Positions 26,573 through 33,409 of a DNA stretch of 64,000 nt are shown here, piece by piece. This stretch comes from Deltaproteobacteria bacterium UBA6106 (GTDB lineage Bacteria > Desulfobacterota > Syntrophorhabdia > Syntrophorhabdales > Syntrophorhabdaceae): the NCBI GenBank assembly GCA_002428485.1, contig DIWM01000010.1:35422-99421 (forward strand), written 5' to 3'. Position numbers and translations under genes: made by a program. Below the pieces are notes generated by a model. It saw only the letters and a list, made by a program, of their open reading frames with translations. It was not told the origin of the DNA and searched no databases. Positions within the stretch are counted from its first letter, which is position 1; the number at the start of each line of letters is the position of its first letter.

Positions 26573-28717
26573 ATGTATATCGGAAATGAGATCAACAGGA
26601 TTGACGCGCCGGATAAAGTGCTCGGCAGGCCTGTTTATGCGGAAGACTTGAGCATAAAAGGAGCGCTCTTCGGCTGTGTCTTCAGGAGTACGAGGCCTCA
26701 CGCGTGGATCAGAAAGATCGATACGAGTGCCGCACTGGCATCTCCCGGTATCGTAAAGACCCTTTCCTGTTATGATATACCCGGAGAAAATATCTTCGGG
26801 ATAATAAAAAAAGACCAGCCCTATCTTGCAAAGGACAGGGTACGGTATATCGGGGAACCGGTACTGGTCGTTCTCGGTGAGACCGAAGAGGCCGCAAGAA
26901 AGGCATCCCGGCTCATACGAGTTGAATACGATGACATTGGAGTGATATCAGACCCGTTCATATCGGGCGATTCAAAGACGCTTATCCATGAGAAGGGAAA
27001 TCTTCTAAGCCACAGAAAGGTCATAAAGGGCGATATAGAGAAAGCTTTTCGCGAGGCAGACGTTATCGTCGAACATACCTATACAACGACGTGGCTTGAT
27101 CATGCATTTATGGAGACCGAGTCAGGCGTAGGGTATCCTGACAACAAAGGCAGCATAGTCATCATCTCGTCAACACAGAATATCCATTACAAGCAAAAGG
27201 AGATATCGAAGCTTCTTGCCATACCGGAAGAAAAGATAAAGGTGATACAGGCGACAACAGGCGGAGGGTTCGGCGGCAAGCTTGATGTTACCGTCGAAGG
27301 TTTTATCGCCCTGTCGGTGTATCATACGAAACGGCCTGTCGTTATGAGGTTTACGAGGGAAGAAAGCTTTCTTTCAAATACTAAAAGGCACCCCCTTTAT
27401 ATTGAATATAAAACCGGCGCCAGGAAAGACGGCGCTATAACGGCGGTAAAGGTAAACATTACCGGAGATACAGGGCCTTTTGCCTCTTATGGCGAGACGG
27501 TCTGCCTGAGGGCCGCTATCCACGCGACGGGTCCGTATGAGATCCCGAATGTTCGCGTTGACAGCAGGATGTTTTATACGAACAACCCGGTTTCCGGTGC
27601 CATGAGAGGCTTCGGGGTCCCACAGCTCGCCTTTGCCCACGAATCCCAGATGGATGAAATAGCCTCGATGCTCAGGCTGGATTCCTTCGATGTACGGATA
27701 AAGAACGCCCTCAGAAAGGGATCGTCGACGGCAACATCACAGGTACTGCGCAACAGTGTGGGGATCATAGAGACCTTAAAGAAGGTCGAGCCCTACTGGA
27801 GAAGGCGCACAAGGAAGAACGATCATACAGGTTTTGGCCTCGGATGCATGTATTACGGGATCGGCAACACCGGCGTGTCGAACCCTGCCAACGCATGCCT
27901 GAATATTACCGGGGACGGGAAGATCGCGCTCCACACGGGAGCCTGTGAGATCGGCCAGGGTTCTGATACGGTGCTCGTTCAGATACTCCAGGAGGCGCTT
28001 GGTTTGAAGATCGAGGACATTGTCCTGATAAGGGGCGACACAGAAACTTCAAAGGACGCAGGGTCGTCCTCGGCAAGCCGGCAGACATACATCTCCGGCG
28101 GCGCCGTGTTTGATGCGGCGAAGAAAATGAGGCAGTACCTCGATGAGAAAGGATTTTATAAGGGCAGGACCATCAGGGAAATCTACGCGTCCGAGGCAGA
28201 CAAGAAGCTCCTCGAACATAACGGATTTTTCGACCCGCCGACGACCCCCGTTGACCCTGAGACGTCTAAGGGTTCGCCTTATGCAACATACGCCTTTGCA
28301 ACACATATGACCGAAGTAGAGGTTGAACGGGAGACCGGATCCTGCCGGGTTAAAAAGGTCTACGCGGCACATGATGTGGGTAGGGCGATCAATCTCAAGA
28401 ACGTAAGGGGCCAGATATGCGGAGGGATAGCGATGGGCGTAGGCTTTGCCCTCATGGAAGAATTTGTGCCTGGGAAGAGCGAATCCTTCGACAACTACTA
28501 TATGCCCACATCGATGGATATGCCCGATGTGGAGGTTTTTATCGTAGAAGACTGTGAACCGACAGGTCCCTTCGGAGCGAAAGGTCTCGGCGAGCCTGCC
28601 CTGATCCCGCAGGCAGCGAGCATCGTGAATGCAATAAAGGATGCGACAGGCGTAAGGGCTTTCGATCTGCCATGCCATATAGAGAGGCTGAAGAAACTAA
28701 TAGAGGATAAAAAGTGA
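26573..28717 (+). CDS. Molybdenum hydroxylase large (Mo-cofactor) subunit
   Basis: A 714-residue catalytic subunit of the xanthine dehydrogenase family. Mo-cofactor-binding blocks are seen in order: TGGGFGGKLD, GAMRGFGVPQ, ACEIGQGSDT, SSASRQTYISGG and GAKGLGEPALIPQ, with the catalytic Glu at residue 674. It hydroxylates the substrate using water, probably C6 of nicotinate given the enamidase and 6-hydroxynicotinate reductase downstream. E. barkeri splits this chain into NdhL and NdhM; here it is a single polypeptide, somewhat shorter than the usual 750-790. The stop codon lies in the first unit of a GTGAAAG heptamer repeat. Confidence 0.9.
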   Translation: MYIGNEINRIDAPDKVLGRPVYAEDLSIKGALFGCVFRSTRPHAWIRKIDTSAALASPGIVKTLSCYDIPGENIFGIIKKDQPYLAKDRVRYIGEPVLVVLGETEEAARKASRLIRVEYDDIGVISDPFISGDSKTLIHEKGNLLSHRKVIKGDIEKAFREADVIVEHTYTTTWLDHAFMETESGVGYPDNKGSIVIISSTQNIHYKQKEISKLLAIPEEKIKVIQATTGGGFGGKLDVTVEGFIALSVYHTKRPVVMRFTREESFLSNTKRHPLYIEYKTGARKDGAITAVKVNITGDTGPFASYGETVCLRAAIHATGPYEIPNVRVDSRMFYTNNPVSGAMRGFGVPQLAFAHESQMDEIASMLRLDSFDVRIKNALRKGSSTATSQVLRNSVGIIETLKKVEPYWRRRTRKNDHTGFGLGCMYYGIGNTGVSNPANACLNITGDGKIALHTGACEIGQGSDTVLVQILQEALGLKIEDIVLIRGDTETSKDAGSSSASRQTYISGGAVFDAAKKMRQYLDEKGFYKGRTIREIYASEADKKLLEHNGFFDPPTTPVDPETSKGSPYATYAFATHMTEVEVERETGSCRVKKVYAAHDVGRAINLKNVRGQICGGIAMGVGFALMEEFVPGKSESFDNYYMPTSMDMPDVEVFIVEDCEPTGPFGAKGLGEPALIPQAASIVNAIKDATGVRAFDLPCHIERLKKLIEDKK

Positions 28718-28741
28718 AAGGTGAAAAGTGAAAGAAAGAAC
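28714..28741. repeat. 7-bp-period repeat (GTGAAAG type)
   Basis: GTGAAAG, GTGAAAA, GTGAAAG and a diverged unit. The TGA of the first unit is the stop codon of the Mo subunit. The same unit type is found at 31561. Confidence 0.75.
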
Positions 28742-28752
28742 GGGAGGATTAA

Positions 28753-29904
28753 ATGAGCACACTTATTATTAAAAATATCGGGATGATAATGACAGGCGAT
28801 ATTCAAAATCCTGTGGTTGATGGGCCTGTTTCGATACTGATCGAGAACGGGAAGATCAAGGCGATCGTGAAAGACGGCATGGATGCCGAAAAATCGATTG
28901 ACGCAAAGGGCATGACCGTTTGCCCCGGTCTCATTGATTCCCATTCCCATCCTGTTTTCGGCGATTTTACACCGCGGCAGAACCAGTTGAATTTTATTGA
29001 AAGCAGCCTCCATGGCGGGGTGACGAGCATGATATCCGCCGGGGAAGTTCATTTGCCGGGGAGACCGACAGATCCAAAAGGCACGAAGGCCCTCGCACTG
29101 CTTGCGCAGAGATCTTTCGCGAAGCTGAGGCCCGCGGGAGTGAAGGTATACGGCGGGGCGCTGATCCTTGAAAAAGGGCTTGTGGAGGCAGACTTCAAAG
29201 AACTTGCAGAGGACGGGGTGTGGCTCGTGGGCGAGATCGGTCTCGGAAGCGTCAAAGCTGCCAACGAGGCAAAAGAGATGGTGGAATGGGCAAAAAAATA
29301 CGGCATGAAGGTTCTTATGCACGTCGGAGGCACGTCGGTGCCGGGAAGCTCCACGGTGACCTGCGATGACGTCCTGATAGCAAAGCCGACGGTTGCCTGC
29401 CATTTAAACGGTGGACCGACGAGCATCCCTATCCATGAGGCAATAAGGGTAATAGAAAAGGCCGACTGCACGATAGAGATCGTTCATTGCGGGAATCCCC
29501 TTTCAGCATTTGAGATCGGACGGTTCATGAAGAACAATAACCTCCTGGGGAGGCTTATTATCGGAAACGATGCGCCTTCCGGTACAGGGGTGATACCCCT
29601 TGGGATCTGGAGGATGGTGAATTACGTATCGGCGCTCTGCGGCATTCCAGCGGAGGTTGCGGTCTGCCTGGCAACAGGCAATACGAAAAAGATCTTTGGG
29701 CTTTCGCATGGGATGATCCAGGTGGATGACGATGCGGATCTGCAGATCATCGATGCGCCCATGGGATCTGCAGGCAATGACGCAAAGGCAGCGATAGAAT
29801 GTGGCGACATCCCGGGGATAGCGATGGTTCTCATAGATGGGGTTGTGAAGACGCAGGTGAGCAGGAACACGCCTCCACCGAACCGTAAAGCAGCTATTAG
29901 TTGA
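28753..29904 (+). CDS. Enamidase (amidohydrolase opening the reduced pyridone ring)
   Basis: A 383-residue amidohydrolase that closely resembles, as far as I recall that sequence, E. barkeri enamidase, which hydrolyses 1,4,5,6-tetrahydro-6-oxonicotinate to 2-formylglutarate and ammonia. Shared blocks include DFTPRQNQLNFI, SSLHGGVT, RPAGVKVYGGALILEKGL, GTSVPGSSTVT, HLNGGPTSI and GNDAPSGTGVIPLG. Metal-site residues: His64 and His66 (DSHSHP), the bridging carboxylate Glu in LVGEIGLGS, His in LMHVGG, His in CHLNGG and Asp in GNDAPSG. This is the most diagnostic gene of the cluster. AGGA precedes the ATG. The TGA stop is part of a TGATAGC heptamer repeat. Confidence 0.92.
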   Translation: MSTLIIKNIGMIMTGDIQNPVVDGPVSILIENGKIKAIVKDGMDAEKSIDAKGMTVCPGLIDSHSHPVFGDFTPRQNQLNFIESSLHGGVTSMISAGEVHLPGRPTDPKGTKALALLAQRSFAKLRPAGVKVYGGALILEKGLVEADFKELAEDGVWLVGEIGLGSVKAANEAKEMVEWAKKYGMKVLMHVGGTSVPGSSTVTCDDVLIAKPTVACHLNGGPTSIPIHEAIRVIEKADCTIEIVHCGNPLSAFEIGRFMKNNNLLGRLIIGNDAPSGTGVIPLGIWRMVNYVSALCGIPAEVAVCLATGNTKKIFGLSHGMIQVDDDADLQIIDAPMGSAGNDAKAAIECGDIPGIAMVLIDGVVKTQVSRNTPPPNRKAAIS

Positions 29905-30020
29905 TAGCTGATAGCTCATAGCTGACAGCGTAAAGACGTAAAGCGTTAGGTGTTAGGCGATTAAACCCCTTACGACTCACGACTTACGGATGTTCTGCCA
30001 TGAGCTATGAGCTAAAAGGG
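29902..30020. repeat. Composite 7-bp-period repeat with inverted arms
   Basis: About nine left-arm heptamers drift from TGATAGC through CGTAAAG to CGTTAGG and end in CGATTAA. Then come CTTACGA, CTCACGA, CTTACGG, a ten-base break, and two ATGAGCT units. The left TAGC-type units are complementary to the right ATGAGCT units, and TTAAACCCC pairs with GGGGTTTAA, so the tract can fold back on itself. It fills the gap between enamidase and the reductase. Confidence 0.85.
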
Positions 30021-30027
30021 GTTTAAC

Positions 30028-31578
30028 ATGAAGATCGACATTGATAAATGCACAGGATGCGGTCTCTGTGAAGAGGTTTGCCCGCTCGGCGTTGCAGCTA
30101 TTGTAGAGAAGAAGGTTGTGATTCGCGACGGCTGTGTAGAATGCAAGACCTGCATGAAGGTATGCCCTAAAGGGGTTTTCAGTGTCGAAGCGGAAGGCGA
30201 CACACCGATATGTATGGCATGTCCCATCATGTGCAGGATCCCCGAGGCCTCGTACGGCGCGTGCATGCGGTACTACAATCAAAAAGGAGAGATCCTCAGA
30301 AAGGGCAGGGTGCACACCTACGAAGAGATCGTTGACATTATCGGCGCCAGCGAAGACCAGCTTATTAAAAAGCCTCTGTTGACCGGTATCGGATCGGGGA
30401 CAACCTATCCTGACTTCAGGCCATCGCCGTTTATCGTGAGCGGAACCAGGGACGGTGTGGATATCATAACCGTTGTCACGGAGGCGCCGCTCAGCTACAG
30501 CGGGATGAAATTAAAGGTCGATACGGACCTTCTCCTCGGCGAAGAAGGAAGGAAGATATTTGTCCGCAGGAGAGGCAAAAGGCATATAGGGCATCTCTGC
30601 ACAGAAGAATACGGCTCAAAGATCATGTCGCTCGGAGGGGTGAATACCCTTACGTCGAAGGATGGACTTTTTGCCGCGAGGGCCATCTTTGACCTCCTCC
30701 AGGGAAAAGAGATACGGTTCGAGATCGACGATGGTTCTGTCGTGGAGCTCACCCTCGGCAAAGCGCCGAAGGTAAACGGCGTCTCGGTAGAAAGGATGCG
30801 GGTTGGCTGCGGAAGCGCCACAACGGGCCTCTTTGCACCCTACATGTTCGATGCCGCCGATGAGGTGATCGTCCTCGATGGCCACATTACAGGCCTTTTC
30901 AGCGAGCATCCCTCCGGAAGATATCTCAACAAAGCAAGGTCCGGGATAACGATAAAAGGACAGAAGAGCACCGACGGACGCTATTTTCTCGAAAAGGGAT
31001 CAGGGTGGGGAGGGACCACGATAGAAGACCCCCTCGATGTTATTCAGGGAATTGATGCAAAAAGGTGTCCAGACGGTATGACACTGCTCATTACAGAGAC
31101 AACGGGGCAGAAATATTCTTTTTACAGGATGAGGAACGGCCAGCTGCAGAAGGAAAGGCCTACCCCTGACGCGATGAGGTTCATAGACGTTCTAAAAGAT
31201 TCCTGTGAGCAGTCGCGGGTGAGCTCTGTTTTCGCCGCAGGCGTAGGAGGGTCCGCGCGAGCCGGCGTTACAAAGAACCCGATCAAGCTGACTCGTGCTG
31301 TCCACGAGGAAAAGGTGATGATCACGATCGGCGGAGCGCGACCATTTATTTTTCCAGGAGGAGGGATCAATTTCCTTGTCGATGTGGCAAGAATAAAATA
31401 CGGGAGCATATATCTTACCCCGACGCCGTCGTTTGTTCTGCCCGTCGAATACACAATGAGGCTCGACACCTTTAAAGAAATCGGTGGGCATATAGAGGCC
31501 ATAAGGCCGGTCGATGAAGTTCTGAAAACAGTCGTCAGTGAACAGTCGTCAGCTGATATTGTGAAAGGTGAAACGTGA
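30028..31578 (+). CDS. 6-Hydroxynicotinate reductase
   Basis: A 516-residue iron-sulfur enzyme. The N-terminus holds a two-cluster ferredoxin domain (CTGCGLCEEVCPLG and CVECKTCMKVCPKG), then a third Cys group, ICMACPIMC. The remaining ~430 residues match the 6-hydroxynicotinate reductase family, which reduces 6-hydroxynicotinate to 1,4,5,6-tetrahydro-6-oxonicotinate with reduced ferredoxin. In E. barkeri the enzyme has been described as carrying Fe-S clusters and covalent flavin. A GSATTG segment at 262-267 is a possible, unproven flavin-attachment site. An AAAAGGGGTTT ribosome site lies in the preceding repeat. The stop codon TGA lies in a GTGAAAC repeat unit, so the last residues are repeat-encoded. 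Confidence 0.88.
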   Translation: MKIDIDKCTGCGLCEEVCPLGVAAIVEKKVVIRDGCVECKTCMKVCPKGVFSVEAEGDTPICMACPIMCRIPEASYGACMRYYNQKGEILRKGRVHTYEEIVDIIGASEDQLIKKPLLTGIGSGTTYPDFRPSPFIVSGTRDGVDIITVVTEAPLSYSGMKLKVDTDLLLGEEGRKIFVRRRGKRHIGHLCTEEYGSKIMSLGGVNTLTSKDGLFAARAIFDLLQGKEIRFEIDDGSVVELTLGKAPKVNGVSVERMRVGCGSATTGLFAPYMFDAADEVIVLDGHITGLFSEHPSGRYLNKARSGITIKGQKSTDGRYFLEKGSGWGGTTIEDPLDVIQGIDAKRCPDGMTLLITETTGQKYSFYRMRNGQLQKERPTPDAMRFIDVLKDSCEQSRVSSVFAAGVGGSARAGVTKNPIKLTRAVHEEKVMITIGGARPFIFPGGGINFLVDVARIKYGSIYLTPTPSFVLPVEYTMRLDTFKEIGGHIEAIRPVDEVLKTVVSEQSSADIVKGET

Positions 31579-31690
31579 AAAGTGAAAGAATGAGACATTT
31601 TCCATTTTACATTTCACAGGGTTCATCGCCTAACGCCTTACGACTTACGGTTTTGCTGCTATGAGCTATCAACTATGAACCATGAGCTGC
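31561..31690. repeat. Double 7-bp-period repeat (GTGAAAG type, then CTATGAG type)
   Basis: First part (31561-31619): GTGAAAR heptamers, a short break, then TTTTCCA/TTTTACA/TTTCACA units that are their reverse complements. Second part (31626-31690): CGCCTAA, CGCCTTA, CGACTTA, a break, then CTATGAG-type units, closely like the right half of the 29902-30020 element. Together they fill the gap between the reductase and UPF0280 genes. Confidence 0.85.
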
Positions 31691-31691
31691 C

Positions 31692-32519
31692 ATGTTTATA
31701 GAGGTTGGGCCAGCAAGCCTTGTCATTACCCTTGAAAGAGGAGGCAAAGCATACGACATCGGCAGAAAAAGGATCGAGGACTATCTCGCGGCAATACTGG
31801 GAGACATACGGGATTGCCTCCCTGTCTTGCGGCAAAAGGCCCAGAGGATTCTGAGGCCCGAACATATGCCGGAAGTAGCCGTGAAGATGATAAATGCAGT
31901 GAAAAGGGTTGATGAAAAAACGTTAACCCCGATGGCAGCAGTTGCAGGAACCGTATCGGAGATGGTAAGAGATTTTATCAGGGGCGAAGATGCAGATCTT
32001 ATCACCGTCAATAACGGCGGCGATATCGCTGTCCACAATAGAACGGTGCGCGAGATAACGATCGGCATAGGGGATATAAGAACGGGCCGGGCGATGCCGT
32101 ACGTATTGAAGATCAGCGGCCTTAATGATTTCGGGATCGCGACGAGCGGTTTTGGCGGGCGCAGTCTTACCCTCGGCATGGCAGACATTGTTACCGTTAT
32201 CGCAAGGAGCAGCGCTGTCGCTGATGCTGCCGCTACATTTCTCTGCAACAGGACGAACGTGGACACGGACAAGGTTCTGCGAAAAAAGGCGTCGGAGATT
32301 GATCCGTCTACGGATATTCCGGATGAACTTGCCACCGTCAGTATCGCCGATCTCAGCAATGAAGAAACAGGGCAGGCGCTCCATAAAGGCTTGACTGAAG
32401 CGTATCGTTTAAAGAAAAATGATGTCATCTATGATGCTGTTTTTTTATTAAAGGGGAGAATGGTCACCACGATAGCTGGCGACGAACATATAAGACTGGA
32501 GGTGCAGCATGGAGGTTAG
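31692..32519 (+). CDS. UPF0280 family protein, ApbE-like fold
   Basis: A 275-residue protein of the UPF0280 family, which belongs to the ApbE superfamily. The ApbE-like C-terminal half is readable: FGIATSGFGGRS followed by VTVIARSSAVADAAATFL, matching the TSG and VIA-ADA-AT blocks of the FMN transferase ApbE. ApbE attaches FMN covalently to Ser or Thr of target flavoproteins. UPF0280 function is not established. Its place directly after 6-hydroxynicotinate reductase, a covalent-flavin enzyme in E. barkeri, suggests it is the flavin transferase for that reductase (inference). The 3' end overlaps the next gene by 11 bp. Confidence 0.82.
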   Translation: MFIEVGPASLVITLERGGKAYDIGRKRIEDYLAAILGDIRDCLPVLRQKAQRILRPEHMPEVAVKMINAVKRVDEKTLTPMAAVAGTVSEMVRDFIRGEDADLITVNNGGDIAVHNRTVREITIGIGDIRTGRAMPYVLKISGLNDFGIATSGFGGRSLTLGMADIVTVIARSSAVADAAATFLCNRTNVDTDKVLRKKASEIDPSTDIPDELATVSIADLSNEETGQALHKGLTEAYRLKKNDVIYDAVFLLKGRMVTTIAGDEHIRLEVQHGG

Positions 32520-33084
32520 AAAGATCATAACGATTGTCGAGGATGTCTTCATGGAGGGAGATAAAAAGCCCCCCAAACCAGTGAGGAAGGTTGCCGCAAT
32601 TGCTGTCATCAAGAATCCCTACGCCGGTAAATACCAGGAAGACCTTAACCCGTTGATAGATTATAGCGAAGAGATAGGCAAGGTAATCTCTGAACGCGCG
32701 GTGGAGGCTTTGGGAAAGGACAGGAAGCCTGAGAGCTACGGGAAAGCGGCAATAGTGGGGGAGAAGGGTGAGCTTGAACATGCCGCTGCGCTTCTGCACC
32801 CAAAACTAGGTACGCCGCTACGCAATGCGGTCGGCGGCGGCAAGGCTATCATCCCATCGGTAAAGAAGGTCGGCGGGATGGGTGACTCCATCGATATACC
32901 CCTTCACTTCAAAGACGCTGCGTTCGTGCGCTCGCACTTTGACGGTATGACCGTCTCGGTAAGCGATTCTCCGAAGGCAGACGAGATCCTCCTTGCGGTC
33001 GCTGTAACCGACGGCGGAAGGCCGAACCCGCGGGTCGGGGGCTTGAAGAAAGAAGAGGCAAAAGGGGAAGACGGATTGCGCTGA
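32509..33084 (+). CDS. 'Amino acid synthesis' family protein (function unknown)
   Basis: A 191-residue protein I recognise as the so-called amino acid synthesis family (AA_synth), a name without biochemical proof. Conserved-looking blocks are KAAIVGEKGELEHAAALLHP, LRNAVGGGKAIIPSVKK and the C-terminal VTDGGRPNPRVGG. It has no signal peptide or membrane helix, so it is cytoplasmic. The ATG lies inside the 3' end of the UPF0280 gene (11-bp overlap), so the two are translationally coupled and probably work in one pathway. Candidate roles are a lactamase/isomerase step acting on a ring-derived intermediate or a substrate-channelling partner; neither is shown by the sequence. Confidence 0.78.
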   Translation: MEVRKIITIVEDVFMEGDKKPPKPVRKVAAIAVIKNPYAGKYQEDLNPLIDYSEEIGKVISERAVEALGKDRKPESYGKAAIVGEKGELEHAAALLHPKLGTPLRNAVGGGKAIIPSVKKVGGMGDSIDIPLHFKDAAFVRSHFDGMTVSVSDSPKADEILLAVAVTDGGRPNPRVGGLKKEEAKGEDGLR

Positions 33085-33133
33085 ACTGCGAGAAGGTAAG
33101 AAGTCAAGAGGAACAGAGGTTGCGATATAATAT

Positions 33134-33161
33134 TGCAACTGGAGCAAAAAATTATTATAAT
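33134..33161 (+). promoter_or_regulatory. tRNA-Arg promoter overlapping an inverted repeat
   Basis: TTGCAA (33134-33139) and a perfect TATAAT (33156-33161) are 16 bp apart, placing the start just before the tRNA. A near-perfect inverted repeat with 10-bp arms (33119-33128 and 33130-33139, one mismatch) covers the -35 box. Confidence 0.65.
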
Positions 33162-33171
33162 CTCAAACCTT

Positions 33172-33245
33172 GCCCCCGTAGCTCAGGTGGATAGAGCAAT
33201 GGATTCCTAATCCATGTGCCGCATGTTCGAGTCATGCCGGGGGCA
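33172..33245 (+). tRNA. tRNA-Arg (anticodon CCU)
   Basis: A 74-base cloverleaf. The acceptor stem GCCCCCG (33172-33178) pairs with CGGGGGC (33238-33244), followed by discriminator A. The anticodon stem ATGGA/TCCAT encloses TTCCTAA with anticodon CCT at 33206-33208. The T arm GCATG/CATGC encloses TTCGAGT. The 3' CCA is not encoded. It reads the rare AGG codon, a common integration target in bacteria. Confidence 0.97.
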
Positions 33246-33409
33246 TTTGATTTTATTGATATCACCTCATTAAAGCTCATCTACTTTTCGCCGACAGGTA
33301 CAACGAGAAAGGTAATAGAGGCCATTGCGAACGGTGTTCAGATCACCGCGTTTGAACACGTTGATCTGACTCCTCCGGGTGCAGTAACATGTGCATCAGG
33401 TTCTGTAGA
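33246..33409 (+). pseudogene. Remnant of a flavodoxin-like gene (EFR1-type N-terminus)
   Basis: Directly after the tRNA an open frame reads SLKLIYFSPTGTTRKVIEAIANG and then HVDLTPP, the typical N-terminus of flavodoxin-domain proteins, including the FMN-phosphate loop SPTGTT. There is no usable start codon (the only in-frame ATG is inside the tRNA), no ribosome site, and similarity fades after about 45 residues, where the frame runs antiparallel into the 3' end of the DUF882 gene. I read it as a gene truncated at both ends, possibly by a rearrangement at the tRNA. Confidence 0.65.

Noticed and set aside
28498..29403. 301-codon minus-strand frame over the Mo subunit and enamidase
   Set aside because: Both sense genes are unambiguous; the antisense frame is a by-product of codon bias.
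29902..31690. Repeat tracts considered as a CRISPR array
   Set aside because: Units are 7 bp, degenerate and directly adjacent; there are no 25-40 bp repeats with unique spacers and no cas genes nearby.
20050..33084. Whole 20-33 kb cluster considered as a genomic island
   Set aside because: No integrase, transposase, direct-repeat ends or clear composition break was seen; the adjacent tRNA is suggestive but not enough.
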